Shown one piece after another: positions 16,179 through 25,329 of a stretch of DNA of 64,000 nucleotides (its first letter is position 1; every line of letters begins with the position of its first letter). The notes beneath the pieces are model-generated. The model was not told the DNA's origin and did not search any database. It saw only the letters and a program-made list of their open reading frames with translations. The position numbers were made by a program, and so were the translations under genes. This stretch comes from Microbacterium hydrocarbonoxydans (lineage in GTDB: Bacteria; Actinomycetota; Actinomycetes; Actinomycetales; Microbacteriaceae), in the NCBI RefSeq assembly GCF_900105205.1, contig NZ_FNSQ01000005.1, forward strand, positions 2,232,001-2,296,000. Direction: 5' to 3'.

Positions 16179-16922
16179 TCAGCGGACCGATCGATACCGG
16201 TCGAGTGCGACGGCGGCGAGTGCCACGATCCCCGGGTCGGTGACGTCCCAGCCGGGCTCTCCTCCCCCGGGACCTGTGGACGACGGATCCCCCGACGGCC
16301 GACGCGCGGACAGGTGCACGGCATCCACGCCCGCGGCGAGCAGGGCCGGGATGTCGTCGGGCCGCACACCACCGCCGGCCATGACCTGCAGGCGCCCGTC
16401 GGCCGCGGCGACCATGCGTGCGAGAGTCGCAGCACCGTCCACGCTCCGCGCGGCGCCGCCGCTCGTGAGCACCCGACGCACGCCGCACTCGACCAGGTCG
16501 TCGATCAGCGCGCTCGGTTCCGGCACGGTGTCGATCGCGCGGTGGAACACGACGTCGGCGTCGCCCGCAGCGCTCCGCCAGACATCGAGGGCACGGCGAT
16601 CAACCGTGCCGTCTGCGGTCAGCGCGCCGACCACGACCGAGCCGACGCCCCGCCGCACCGCGTCGGCGACGTCGGCCGCGACGACGGCGACCTCGTCCTC
16701 GTCGTAGACGAATCCTCCGGGACGCGGTCTGATGAGCACTGCGACAGCGGCAGGATGCTCTGCCACGGCGCATACCGCGTCGACCGTCGCACCGGACGGG
16801 GTGAGTCCACCCGTGGCGGACAGCGCCTGACAGAGCTCGACCCGATCCGCGCCGGCGCGGAGCGCGAGGAGCACACCCGCGGCATCCTGCACGGCGATCT
16901 CGAGCGCTGTCCGGTCTGTCAC
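16179..16922 (-). CDS. cutC: CutC family TIM-barrel protein
   Basis: A 247-residue CutC-like protein. Characteristic parts are VLLALRAGADRVELCQALSATGGLTPS near the N-terminus, VLIRPRPGGFVYDEDE, VVGALTADGTVD, VFHRAIDTV, RRVLTSGGAARSVDGA and LQVMAGGGVRPDDIPAL. The family was named for copper sensitivity in E. coli, but a direct copper function has been questioned and its enzymatic activity is unknown. Here it is the last gene of a sugar operon, starting at a GTG that overlaps the GH29 stop as GTGA. This supports a metabolic role linked to glycosides rather than metal homeostasis. A 20-bp tandem repeat lies directly behind it. Confidence 0.88.
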   Translation of the reverse strand: MTDRTALEIAVQDAAGVLLALRAGADRVELCQALSATGGLTPSGATVDAVCAVAEHPAAVAVLIRPRPGGFVYDEDEVAVVAADVADAVRRGVGSVVVGALTADGTVDRRALDVWRSAAGDADVVFHRAIDTVPEPSALIDDLVECGVRRVLTSGGAARSVDGAATLARMVAAADGRLQVMAGGGVRPDDIPALLAAGVDAVHLSARRPSGDPSSTGPGGGEPGWDVTDPGIVALAAVALDRYRSVR

Positions 16923-18268
16923 GGCGTCACGGTGAGGGTCGCGACAGCCGCAGAGCCGAGTGCATCCGGAATGCGCACGGTGACAGTGCCGTCAACGGTG
17001 CGCATCGCCTCTGCGTCAGACCCGTCGGACCAGCGGGCCCGCCCGTGCTCCAGTTCAGCGGGCAGGGTGATCCGGCCGAGGCTCGGATCCAGCGCATGCA
17101 CGTGCACGTCACCGCCCGACTGCGTGTAGCGACGGGGTTCGCCGTGCGCCTCGCCGTGGCGCAGCCACGGGCGAGTGCCGTAGATCGTCGTGCCGTGCGC
17201 GTGGAGCCAGGCGCCCAGTTCCCGCATCGTGTTCCGCTGCAACTCGGGGATCCGCCCGGAGGCGTCCGGGCCGACGTTGATCAGCAGATTGCCGTTCTTG
17301 GAGACGACATCGACGAGCATCCGGATCAGGTCGGGGCCGGACAGGGTCTGCGAGGCATCCTCGGCGCTGTTGTAGCCGAACGAGTACCCGAGCCCGCGCG
17401 TCGACTCCCACGGGTGCGCCTGCGACTCGTCCACGTTCGTGTACTCCCTGGTGAGGAAGCCGTGGTACGGCACTCCCCAGCGGTCGTTCACCACACCGTC
17501 CGGCACCGCGTCGAAGTAGCGGGCGAGCAGCGCGGCGACGCCGAACTCCTCGGCGCCCTTGCCGCCGTCCGGCCAGTCGATGTCGTTCCAGAGGAGGTCG
17601 GGCGAGAAGCGCTCGACGAGCTCCTCGAGCTGCGCGGCCGAGTAGCGGGCGAAATGGGCATCGTTGCGACGGTGCCGGAACAGGTCCGTGTCCGACTCGA
17701 TCGGGGGGAAGTCGCTGACATGCCAGTCCAGCGCACCCGAGTAGTAGACGCCGAACCGTGCGCCCGCTCGGCGGGTCGCGTCGTGGAACTCCGAGATCAG
17801 GTCACGTCGAGGGCCGCGCGCGGCGGCGTTGAACCGGGTCGTCGCCGTGTCCCAGAGGCAGAACCCCTCGTGGTGCTTCGTCGTCGGCACCACATACCGG
17901 GCGCCCGCATCCACCAGCTCGCCGACGAATGCGTCGGCATCGAACGCGTCGGCCGTCCATCGGTCTGCGAGGTCCTCGTAGGAGGTTCCGGGGCCGTACA
18001 GGCGCTGATGCCGCTCCCAGGTGGGGCTCCCGGCGATGCGCACCGTGTTGCCGTACCACTCCGCGTACTGATGCCAGGCGTAGGCGTCCTCGGTGGGGAT
18101 GTGAACGCCCTTCCCGTGCTGCACAGCCCAGGCCGGCACCGAGTACAGGCCCCAGTGCACGAAGAACCCGAGCTTGGCATCGCGGTACCACTCTGGCACC
18201 CCGTTGCCCGGGTATTCAGGGGTCGCCGTACCCAGATCAGGCCCGGTGCGAGTCTCGAAGTTCATCAT
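16919..18268 (-). CDS. GH29 alpha-L-fucosidase (first copy)
   Basis: A 449-residue glycoside hydrolase family 29 enzyme, expected to release L-fucose from glycosides with retention of configuration. The barrel start VPEWYRDAKLGFFVHWGLYSVPAWA is diagnostic. VVPTTKHHEGFCLWDT follows, then GVYYSGALDWH and LLWNDIDWPDGG near residue 229, where the aspartate matches the catalytic nucleophile position of Thermotoga fucosidase (WNDMGWP). SKNGNLLINVGPDASGRIPE closes the barrel, followed by a short beta-sandwich. No signal peptide is present, so it acts in the cytoplasm on imported sugar. Two ATGs are adjacent (18268, 18265); both overlap the stop of the M81 gene. cutC follows with a GTGA overlap. Confidence 0.93.
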   Translation of the reverse strand: MMNFETRTGPDLGTATPEYPGNGVPEWYRDAKLGFFVHWGLYSVPAWAVQHGKGVHIPTEDAYAWHQYAEWYGNTVRIAGSPTWERHQRLYGPGTSYEDLADRWTADAFDADAFVGELVDAGARYVVPTTKHHEGFCLWDTATTRFNAAARGPRRDLISEFHDATRRAGARFGVYYSGALDWHVSDFPPIESDTDLFRHRRNDAHFARYSAAQLEELVERFSPDLLWNDIDWPDGGKGAEEFGVAALLARYFDAVPDGVVNDRWGVPYHGFLTREYTNVDESQAHPWESTRGLGYSFGYNSAEDASQTLSGPDLIRMLVDVVSKNGNLLINVGPDASGRIPELQRNTMRELGAWLHAHGTTIYGTRPWLRHGEAHGEPRRYTQSGGDVHVHALDPSLGRITLPAELEHGRARWSDGSDAEAMRTVDGTVTVRIPDALGSAAVATLTVTP

Positions 18269-19857
18269 GAGAGGCTCTCCTCCTCGCCGCGTCGCACGAC
18301 GACGGCGGTCAGCTCTGGCGTGCCCGAGGAATCGAACGGGTACACGCCGGGTCGCAGTCGACGGTGTCCGAGACGCAGCAGGTCCTGATCGACGCCGCCA
18401 GGGGTGAGTGCCAGCGTCCAGTCGGCTGCGAGGTCGTAGAGCTCGGGTTCGAGGTAGCCGATCTTGACGACGACGATGTCCGCGGTCGTCGGCTCCAGTC
18501 CCAGCATCCGGAAGTCCTGCAGGTGGTGGAACGGCTTTCGGCGTTCGGTGATGACGGCATGCAATCCGCCGACCGCGAGGACGACCTGGGTGCCGGCATC
18601 CGGGTCTCCGTGGGTGATCGAGAACACGGTCCCCGAGATCCGGACGGGACCGTGCGGACCGTCGTCGACTCCCGCTCCCGCCGAGACGGTGACGGATGCC
18701 CCGACGCCGGCGGCGACCGCTGCGGCGACCGCCGCCGGGTCGAAGATCGAGGCGACGAGCGTCGTGCGCTCGGATCCGGTCAGCTCTGCGCGCTCGAGCA
18801 GATGCGCGAGGGTCCAGGTGACGTCCCCGGCACCGCCCGCGGTGGGATTGTCTCCGGAGTCCGAGATCAGGTACGGATGCCGCGCATCAGGAGCCAGCGC
18901 ACGCTCGACCGCCTCATCGAGCGACCCCGTCCGGGCGACGAAGACGAACTCCTCGCGCGCCTCCCAGAACCTCCGAGCGACGCGCTCCGCCTCGCGGGCG
19001 ATGAGCTCGCGGTCATCGCCCGTGACCACGACGTACGCCTGGCAGCGCGGCTCGTCCGCCCATGCGTATCCGATCCACACCGAGGCATCGACGACGCCGG
19101 GAAGCGCCTCGATCCTCGGCAGCTCGGCGTAGATCCCTCGAGCGGGCTCGAGGCGGGTGCTGGTCTTCTCGCCCGGAAGCAGCACGGGCACCCCGACCCA
19201 CGCGGTGTAGGGACGCCGGCGCAGGACATCACCTCCGTGCTCGCCGCGCAGACGGGCGAGCAGGTTCCACACCGCCCGCTCCTTCGTGTTCAGCCAGTCC
19301 TCGTGCGGCGCCATCCGATAGCAGGTGAGCAGGTCGACGGCGTCCCGCAGCGTCTCGGAGACGTTGCCGTGCAGATCCATCGACGTGGACACCAGCGTGT
19401 CCGGCCCCAGCGCCTCGCGCACCGCGACGGCGAGGTCTCCTTCGGCATCCTCCATCCCGACCACGCTCATCGCGCCGTGGATGTCGAAGAAGAAGCCGTC
19501 GAACGGACCGTGGAGGCGGATGCCGTCGACGATCGCCTGCTTCATACGGCGATAGGTCTCGGGGTCCACCGCACCGCCGGGAAGCGAGCGGCCATGCGTG
19601 AGCGGGACCCAGTCCGCGGCCTCTGCGAGCTCTCGCCCGTCGTCGAGGAATGGATAGTATGCGCGCAGTTCCGCTCCGCTGCGGATCGTGAACGCCTCGT
19701 CGCCGGAGATGTGCGGCGAGAAGGTGCTCGACTCGATCGAGATGCCCCCGATGCCGATGCGGGGTCTCTGCACACCGCCATCCGCGACCGGAGGCAGTGC
19801 CCCCATCCAGATCTCGCTGGCCTCGGGGACTGCGGTCACTTCGTGCTCCTCTGTCAT
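18265..19857 (-). CDS. M81 family (MlrC-like) metallohydrolase
   Basis: A 530-residue protein with both MlrC domains. MlrC, microcystinase C, is the founding member. The N-terminal domain shows RIGIGGISIESSTFSP, then FDGFFFDIHGAMSV (D125, H127) and STSMDLHGNVS (D161, H163), the probable zinc ligands. The C-terminal domain shows DSGDNPTAGGAGDVT, ASIFDPAAV and GGLHAVITERRKPFHHLQDF. Most bacterial relatives are not toxin-degrading; they sit in sugar or amino-acid utilisation clusters with unknown substrates. Here it lies between the ROK kinase (11-bp gap) and the GH29 gene (4-bp overlap), so it probably acts on a product of the imported glycoside. The start at 19857 (MTEEHEV) keeps the full domain; longer upstream sequence overlaps the kinase gene. 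Confidence 0.88.
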   Translation of the reverse strand: MTEEHEVTAVPEASEIWMGALPPVADGGVQRPRIGIGGISIESSTFSPHISGDEAFTIRSGAELRAYYPFLDDGRELAEAADWVPLTHGRSLPGGAVDPETYRRMKQAIVDGIRLHGPFDGFFFDIHGAMSVVGMEDAEGDLAVAVREALGPDTLVSTSMDLHGNVSETLRDAVDLLTCYRMAPHEDWLNTKERAVWNLLARLRGEHGGDVLRRRPYTAWVGVPVLLPGEKTSTRLEPARGIYAELPRIEALPGVVDASVWIGYAWADEPRCQAYVVVTGDDRELIAREAERVARRFWEAREEFVFVARTGSLDEAVERALAPDARHPYLISDSGDNPTAGGAGDVTWTLAHLLERAELTGSERTTLVASIFDPAAVAAAVAAGVGASVTVSAGAGVDDGPHGPVRISGTVFSITHGDPDAGTQVVLAVGGLHAVITERRKPFHHLQDFRMLGLEPTTADIVVVKIGYLEPELYDLAADWTLALTPGGVDQDLLRLGHRRLRPGVYPFDSSGTPELTAVVVRRGEEESLS

Positions 19858-19868
19858 GGTGTCGGTCC

Positions 19869-20822
19869 TCACCGGTACGCCCCCACCGGCTCGAGAGAAC
19901 GGCGCACCGCCTCGATCGCGCCGAGGGCGACGGCGTCGGCGCCCTGCGTCGCCGGTGTGATGAGCAGGGGGAGCCCAGATACCGGGGCATCGGTCACGAG
20001 GGTCCGCATGATCGCCGGTTCCAGGAGGTCCCAGGCGTGCGCCACTCCCCCGCCGACGATCGCCCGCGGCAGGTCCAGCAGCGTCGCGGCGCTGGCGCAC
20101 GCGAGAGCAAGCGCTCGGCCCGCGGCGTCGAAGACCGCGACGGCATCCGCATCGCCGCCCCGTGCCAGCAGCGCGATCTCGCGCGCCCCGAGTCCTGCGG
20201 TGCCGGTGCGGGCCTCGTAGCGGAGGCCGATCGAGGTTCCGGATGCGAGCGTCTCGAGATGCCCGCGCTGACCGCACGTACACACCAGCTCGCTGTACCC
20301 CGGGGTGTGGCCGATCTCCCCCGCCGCCCCGTTCGGACCGTGCCTCAGTGCACCGCCGATCATGACGGCGCCCCCGACCCCGGTGCCGAGCATGACGCCG
20401 AGCACGTCCTGCTCGACACTCTCGGTGCCGGCGACCTCGCCGAGCAGGAAGGCGTTGACGTCATTCTCGACGCTGACCGGCACGCCCAGTCGGGCATGCA
20501 GCTCGTCGCCGAGCGGGAAGCCCGCCCAGTCGACGAAGGTGGCGGAAGCGGCTCTCACCGTGCCCGTCTCGTGGTCGATCACGCCGGCCGCCCCGACGCC
20601 GACCGCGACGAACGGCACTCCGGCGCGAAGGGCGAGGTCCCGTGCGAGGTCGGCGGCGGCATCCGCCATCGCCCACCCGCCGACGCCGGCAGGAGCCGGG
20701 ACGCTTCCGCGGACGAGCCCGTCCGCCGCGTCTACGACGAGTCCCGATATCTTGGTCCCGCCGATGTCGATGCCGACGATGCCGTCCGCGGGCAGGGTCG
20801 CCCTCTGCTGTGTCTCCCCCAT
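19869..20822 (-). CDS. ROK family sugar kinase
   Basis: A 317-residue ROK (repressor, ORF, kinase) protein without a DNA-binding domain, so a kinase. The phosphate-binding motif VGIDIGGTKISGLVVD is near residue 16. SVENDVNAFLLGE carries the catalytic aspartate, and GEIGHTPGYSELVCTCGQRGHLETLASG is the ROK zinc/sugar signature with the CxCGxxGxxE pattern. It would phosphorylate a hexose with ATP after import. It is fourth in the transporter operon, two bases after the MalG-like permease. Substrate specificity (glucose, mannose, N-acetylhexosamine) cannot be read; L-fucose itself is normally handled by other kinases, so this enzyme may act on the aglycon sugar. Confidence 0.9.
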   Translation of the reverse strand: MGETQQRATLPADGIVGIDIGGTKISGLVVDAADGLVRGSVPAPAGVGGWAMADAAADLARDLALRAGVPFVAVGVGAAGVIDHETGTVRAASATFVDWAGFPLGDELHARLGVPVSVENDVNAFLLGEVAGTESVEQDVLGVMLGTGVGGAVMIGGALRHGPNGAAGEIGHTPGYSELVCTCGQRGHLETLASGTSIGLRYEARTGTAGLGAREIALLARGGDADAVAVFDAAGRALALACASAATLLDLPRAIVGGGVAHAWDLLEPAIMRTLVTDAPVSGLPLLITPATQGADAVALGAIEAVRRSLEPVGAYR

Positions 20823-20824
20823 CG

Positions 20825-21736
20825 TCAACGTCCGCCGAGTCCAGCCATCGCGATGCCCTTGACCAGGTGCTTCTGCAGGATGATCACGAGCAGCGTGGTG
20901 GGGATCATCGAGATGATCGCCGCCGCCATCTGCAGGTCCCAGCGCGTGCCGGTCAGTCCGGCGAAGCTGGCGAGTCCCACCGGGAGCGTGCCGTGCGCGT
21001 CGTAGTCGACGGTGACGATGAGCGGCCACAGATAGCTGTTCCAGAACGTCAGGAACGTGAACACGGCGAGCACGGCCACAGCCGATTTCGACAGCGGGAG
21101 GATGATCTGCAGGAACGAGCGGATGGGACCGGCCCCGTCGACGCGGGCGGCCTCTTCGAGCTCGTACGGGATGCCGCGGAAGAACTGCCGCATCAGGAAC
21201 GTCCCGAACGCACCGAAGGCGAAAGGCAGCACGAGAGCCTGGTACGTGTCGACCCAGTTGAACCACTGCATGACCTGGAACATCGGGATCACGAGGACCT
21301 CTGCGGGGACCATCAGCGTCGCGAGGAAGAGGATGAAGACGGCGTCGCGGCCCTTCCAGCGCAGGCGGCCGAAGGCGTAGCCGGCAGTCGTGGACACGAC
21401 CAGCACGACGAGGGTGCCGAGGATCGCGACGAGGAACGAGTTGGCGATGTACGTGACGAAGGGCCCGTAGGAGAACACGTCGACGAAGTTGCTCCAGCGG
21501 AGCTCCGAGCCGATGAGCGTCGGCGGCATCGAGAACATCTCGGTGTTGGGCTTCAGCGCCGAGAAGAACGCGTAGATGATCGGCGAGACGAACACGAGGG
21601 CTGCGAGGTAGATGCAGACGTGTGCGATGACGAGCCGGACGCGGGCGGCCGGAGTGGTCGCCGCACCGCGCGCACGTCGCAGCTCACGCGGGGTGCGCAG
21701 CGCCGACGTCGGGGTGGTGAGGGTCTCAGTGCTCAT
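20825..21736 (-). CDS. carbohydrate ABC transporter permease (MalG type)
   Basis: A 303-residue inner-membrane subunit of a CUT1 sugar importer. Six membrane helices are visible, beginning with VIAHVCIYLAALVFVSPIIYAFFSAL. The EAA loop that binds the ATPase reads ELEEAARVDGAGPIRSFLQIILPLSKSA, with the conserved EAAxxDG core. The C-terminus LQKHLVKGIAMAGLGG is typical of MalG-like permeases. Its start overlaps the stop of the MalF-like gene by 11 bp. The locus contains no ATPase gene, so the importer must share a multi-use MsiK-type ATPase encoded elsewhere, as is common in actinobacteria. Confidence 0.94.
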   Translation of the reverse strand: MSTETLTTPTSALRTPRELRRARGAATTPAARVRLVIAHVCIYLAALVFVSPIIYAFFSALKPNTEMFSMPPTLIGSELRWSNFVDVFSYGPFVTYIANSFLVAILGTLVVLVVSTTAGYAFGRLRWKGRDAVFILFLATLMVPAEVLVIPMFQVMQWFNWVDTYQALVLPFAFGAFGTFLMRQFFRGIPYELEEAARVDGAGPIRSFLQIILPLSKSAVAVLAVFTFLTFWNSYLWPLIVTVDYDAHGTLPVGLASFAGLTGTRWDLQMAAAIISMIPTTLLVIILQKHLVKGIAMAGLGGR

Positions 21737-22631
21737 AGTGCACCCACTTCTTCTGTGCGGCGAACTGCAGTCCGGTGATGGCGATGATGATCGCGAAGAG
21801 GATCCAGGCCGCGGCGGCGGCGAGCCCGAGGTCGCCGAAGGTGAAGCCCTGCTCCCAGATGAACATGACGAGCGGCTTCGTGGAGTTGCCGGGGCCGCCG
21901 CCGGTCAGCAGCTGCGGCTGCACGAACACCTGCAGCGAGGTGATCATCGTCATGATCGTCGCGAAGAAGATCGACGGCGAGATCATCGGGATGATGATGC
22001 TCCACACGCGACGGAGTCCCTGTGCGCCGTCGATGCTCGCGGCCTCCAGCACGCTCTCCGGGAGCTGCTCGAGGGCGGCGGAGAAGATCAGCATGTTGTA
22101 GCCGAGCCCCTGCCAGACGCTCATCGCGACGACCATGACCATGGCCCACGATGGATCGGCGAGGAAGTTCGGGAGCTGGATGCCGAACCACGTCTCGGAG
22201 AGCCCGTTGAAGAGCCCCTGCGGCTGCAGCATCATCTTCCACACGAGCACGTTCGCGACCATCGGCGTCACGACCGGGATGAAGAACAGCACCCGGAGCG
22301 CACCGCGACCGCGGATACGCGGCCCGAGGCCGAGGGCGAGCACGAGCGAGAGAGCGACGCTCAGCGGCACGTAGAGCAGGGTGTACAGCGCCGAGTTGCG
22401 CAGCGCCGGCCAGAAGTCCGGGCTGCTGGTGAACAGCTTGACGTAGTTGTCCACGCCGTTGAAGCTGCGCTCGCCGAAGGTCGGCCAGTCGAAGACGCTC
22501 ATCACGATCGAGAGCCCGACGGGCACGATCGTGAACAGGGCGAGCCCCACCAGGGCTGGGCTTGCAAATCCCAGCGCCTGGCGGGCCTCGACCTTGGCGA
22601 GCGATCCGCGACGTCTCGTCGTGATCGTCAT
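21726..22631 (-). CDS. carbohydrate ABC transporter permease (MalF type)
   Basis: A 301-residue CUT1 permease with six helices, starting with ALVGLALFTIVPVGLSIVMSVFDWPTFGE. The EAA loop reads LPESVLEAASIDGAQGLRRVWSIIIPMISPS. It forms the heterodimeric membrane channel with the MalG-like subunit encoded next, and its gene overlaps that one by 11 bp. The solute-binding lipoprotein gene lies 44 bp upstream, so the transporter set is complete except for the ATPase. Confidence 0.94.
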   Translation of the reverse strand: MTITTRRRGSLAKVEARQALGFASPALVGLALFTIVPVGLSIVMSVFDWPTFGERSFNGVDNYVKLFTSSPDFWPALRNSALYTLLYVPLSVALSLVLALGLGPRIRGRGALRVLFFIPVVTPMVANVLVWKMMLQPQGLFNGLSETWFGIQLPNFLADPSWAMVMVVAMSVWQGLGYNMLIFSAALEQLPESVLEAASIDGAQGLRRVWSIIIPMISPSIFFATIMTMITSLQVFVQPQLLTGGGPGNSTKPLVMFIWEQGFTFGDLGLAAAAAWILFAIIIAITGLQFAAQKKWVHYEH

Positions 22632-22675
22632 CTCAGTTTCTTTCCTTGATTACTGCTGCAGAGACCGCGGACGGC

Positions 22676-23932
22676 TCATTCGCCGAACTGCGACTGGGCG
22701 TTCGACAGGAGCTCTTCCATCGTCATCTGGCCGTTGTAGACGCTGACGAGGTTCGGCTGGATGTAGCTGTCGAGCTTCTGCCAGTTCTTCGTCATGTACA
22801 GCGGCACGGTGTCGCCGAAGGCGGCCTCGAAGACGGACTGCACCTGGTCGCGGTACTCCTCGTCGATCGACTCGAAGTAGAGCGGCTGCGACGAGACGCG
22901 GGCCGGGTACGAGCGTCCGGACGAAGCGATGTAGTCCTGAGCGTCCTCGCCGAGGAGCGACCCCATCACCTTGAGAGCGGCTTCCGGGTTCTCGCAGTTC
23001 GCCGAGATGCCGTAGCCGGAGCCCAGGATCGGGCCGGGGTTGCCATCGACGCCTGCGGGCAGCGGAGCCATCCCGGCTGCGAAGCCGGACTCGTTCTTCA
23101 GGTAGGTGACGGCGTTCCAGGTGCCGTCGACGGCCATGGCGGCGTTGCCGCCGGAGTACTGGTTCTCGCCCCAGCCCGTGTCCGAGGCGGATGCCACGGG
23201 GGCTGCGACCTTCTTCTCGTCGACCAGACCCGCGTACCAGGACGCTGCATCGACGAACGCCTCGTCATCGATGTGCAGCGTGCCGTCCTCGGAGGCCGGC
23301 TGCGTCGCCGAGTAGGCGATGGGCATCGACATCCACTGATAGCCGCCCATGCCCATCGCGAATCCGTACTTGCCGTCCTTCGTGGCGTCGGCGGCGATCG
23401 CGTCGAAGTCGTCGAACGTCCAGCCGATCTCCGGGGTCGCGGCCCCGGCGGAGGTCAGCATGTCCTGGTTGTAGTAGACGAGCATGGTGGCGACGTCGAA
23501 CGGAACGCCGTAGACCTTGCCCTCGAAGCTCAGGATGCCGTCGGCGCTCGGGTTGAACTCCGACCAGTCGATCCCGGCGGTCTCGAGGTCCTTCTCACTC
23601 AGCTCGCGGAAGCCCTGCGTGTAGCCGCCGAGCTGGGCGCCGCTCATGCCGGTGACGCACGCCATGTTGCCGCTGGCCATGTTCGTGGTGAGCTTGGTGA
23701 AGAAGTCGCTCCACGGCGACGTCTGCAGCTTGATCTTGATGTCGGGGTTCTGCTCCTGGGCGAACGCGACCTGCGCCTCCAGCGCGTCGACGTCGGACTC
23801 GCTGCCGGCCCACATGTCGACGACGATCGTGTCGCCGTCGGCCGAACCGCCGGCGTCTCCACTTGCACAGCCGGTCATCGCCACAGCGACGCCGGCGACA
23901 GCGACGGCTGCCCCCACACGCAACTTCTTCAT
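22676..23932 (-). CDS. sugar-binding lipoprotein of the ABC importer
   Basis: A 418-residue extracellular solute-binding protein of family 1, first gene of the fucoside operon. The signal peptide [19 protein letters not shown] ends in the lipobox MTGC, with Cys22 as the lipid-anchored residue, followed by a Gly/Ser/Asp-rich linker. The mature part shows the MalE-like pattern [25 protein letters not shown], then [37 protein letters not shown] and [16 protein letters not shown]. It captures the sugar outside the membrane and delivers it to the MalF/MalG-like permeases. Operator-like palindrome AACATCCGATGTT lies about 105 bp upstream of the start, in the region shared with the divergent ROK repressor. 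Confidence 0.94.
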   Translation of the reverse strand: MKKLRVGAAVAVAGVAVAMTGCASGDAGGSADGDTIVVDMWAGSESDVDALEAQVAFAQEQNPDIKIKLQTSPWSDFFTKLTTNMASGNMACVTGMSGAQLGGYTQGFRELSEKDLETAGIDWSEFNPSADGILSFEGKVYGVPFDVATMLVYYNQDMLTSAGAATPEIGWTFDDFDAIAADATKDGKYGFAMGMGGYQWMSMPIAYSATQPASEDGTLHIDDEAFVDAASWYAGLVDEKKVAAPVASASDTGWGENQYSGGNAAMAVDGTWNAVTYLKNESGFAAGMAPLPAGVDGNPGPILGSGYGISANCENPEAALKVMGSLLGEDAQDYIASSGRSYPARVSSQPLYFESIDEEYRDQVQSVFEAAFGDTVPLYMTKNWQKLDSYIQPNLVSVYNGQMTMEELLSNAQSQFGE

Positions 23933-24036
23933 TGAATGCCTCCTCGGGAAGGATCAGGTTAGTTCGAGAATCGAAGGAACCTAGTAGGATTTCGTATGAA
24001 GCGAGGCTGTCACACTTCGTAGCGCCCCGCAAGCCG

Positions 24037-24049
24037 AACATCCGATGTT
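24037..24049. promoter_or_regulatory. candidate operator of the ROK repressor (transporter side)
   Basis: A perfect 13-bp palindrome AACATC-C-GATGTT in the divergent promoter region. Its ACATCSGATGT core recurs in front of the second fucosidase gene (26613-26625), the only other copy I found by eye. A second, overlapping inverted repeat CCGAT-GTTT-ATCGG occupies 24042-24055. Confidence 0.7.
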
Positions 24050-24133
24050 TATCGGAGCTTGATAATTCGTCATCTGTCGGAAACGCACGATCGCCCCGCT
24101 ACGCTGACCTTGCTTCGATCACGAAGGAGCCTC

Positions 24134-25279
24134 ATGCCCGACACCTCGCCCCTCGCCGTCGAGGACCTGCACTCCCGGCGCATCCTCGATCTCGTCGCGC
24201 GCGGCGAAGCCCGCTCCCGCAGCGAGCTCGCCGGACTCCTCGGCGTGGCCGCCTCGACGGTCGGACTCCGGGTGCAGGCGCTGCTGGATGCCGGAGTGCT
24301 GCAGGAAGCCGGCGACGGCACCTCACGCGGCGGACGGCGCCCGCGCGTCCTGCAGATCGCGGGCGACGGCATCGTGCTGTCGCTCGATCTCGGCGGTCGA
24401 CACGCACGGATCGGGCGGCACTCGCTCAGCGGTGCACTGCAGGGCACCGAGTCGATCGCGATCGATCTCACCGAGGGCCCTGAGGCGACGCTGGACCGCG
24501 TCGCGGTGGTCTTCGACCGCCTCGGCATCGACGCACGCATCCACGCGATCGGCGTCAGCCTTCCCGGCCCGGTCGACATCGCGACCGGCTCCGTGGATCA
24601 GCCCTCGCGGATGCCCGGGTGGCCGGGATTCCGGGTCGGGGAGCACCTCGCTGCCCGCTTCGGTGCGCCGGTCGCCGTCGACAACGACGCCAACCTCGCG
24701 GCCCTCGGCGAACATCGTGCGCAGTTCGGACACACTCAGCACAGCATCACCGTGAAGGCGGGCACCGCCATCGGCAGCGGTGTGGTCGTCGACGGGCGGA
24801 TCCATCGCGGCGCCACGAGCGCCGCCGGCGACATCACGCACACCCGGATCGACGGCAGCGGAGACATCCCCTGCTCGTGCGGGAACACCGGATGCCTCGA
24901 GACCGTCGCGAGCGGCGCGAGTCTGGTCAGGCAGATGCGCGAGCGCGGCAACGACGCGGTGCGCACCACCTCCGATGTGCTGACGCTGGCCAGGGACGCC
25001 GATCCCCTCGCGACCAGCCTGGTGCGCACCGCGGGCACGCACCTCGGTCAGGCGCTGTCCGGGGTGGTCAACTTCTTCAACCCGCACGCCGTGTTCCTCA
25101 CCGGGAGCATGAGCGCGTCCGAGCCGTTCATCGCCGCCGTGCGCAGCCGCGTGTATGAGGCCTGCCACCCGCTGGCGACCCAGCGACTGCGCATCGAAGC
25201 GGCGATCACCGGGGCGGACGCGATCCTGCACGGCGCGGCCAGACTCGCCCTCGAGGAGCGCGAGGTGACGCCGGCCTGA
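24134..25279 (+). CDS. ROK family transcriptional repressor
   Basis: A 381-residue regulator: a winged helix-turn-helix at residues 10-60 (HSRRILDLVARGEARSRSELAGLLGVAASTVGLRVQALLDAGVLQEAG) followed by a ROK sugar-sensing domain. The latter has IHAIGVSLPGPVDIATG, VDNDANLAALGE and the zinc motif CSCGNTGCLETVASG. The sugar domain keeps CxCGxxGCLE, so it probably binds sugar. ATG 24134 has GAAGGAG five bases before it. It is divergent from the seven-gene transporter operon and convergent with the second GH29 gene. A palindrome shared by both promoters makes it the likely local repressor, relieved by an imported sugar. Confidence 0.92.
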   Translation: MPDTSPLAVEDLHSRRILDLVARGEARSRSELAGLLGVAASTVGLRVQALLDAGVLQEAGDGTSRGGRRPRVLQIAGDGIVLSLDLGGRHARIGRHSLSGALQGTESIAIDLTEGPEATLDRVAVVFDRLGIDARIHAIGVSLPGPVDIATGSVDQPSRMPGWPGFRVGEHLAARFGAPVAVDNDANLAALGEHRAQFGHTQHSITVKAGTAIGSGVVVDGRIHRGATSAAGDITHTRIDGSGDIPCSCGNTGCLETVASGASLVRQMRERGNDAVRTTSDVLTLARDADPLATSLVRTAGTHLGQALSGVVNFFNPHAVFLTGSMSASEPFIAAVRSRVYEACHPLATQRLRIEAAITGADAILHGAARLALEEREVTPA

Positions 25280-25329
25280 GCCGCCACCCCGGCCCGTCGC
25301 TGCCTGTTCCGGCCTCAGCTCGTTCGGGC

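Noticed and set aside
16179..16922. calling CutC a copper homeostasis protein on the strength of its name
   Set aside because: No copper-related neighbour is present and the operon is for glycoside use; the name is historical and the activity unproven.
24001..24133. TTCGA-GAA-TCGAA repeat at 23963-23975 as a second ROK operator
   Set aside because: It does not match the palindrome shared with the second fucosidase gene and lies in the leader of the lipoprotein gene; without other copies it is unsupported.
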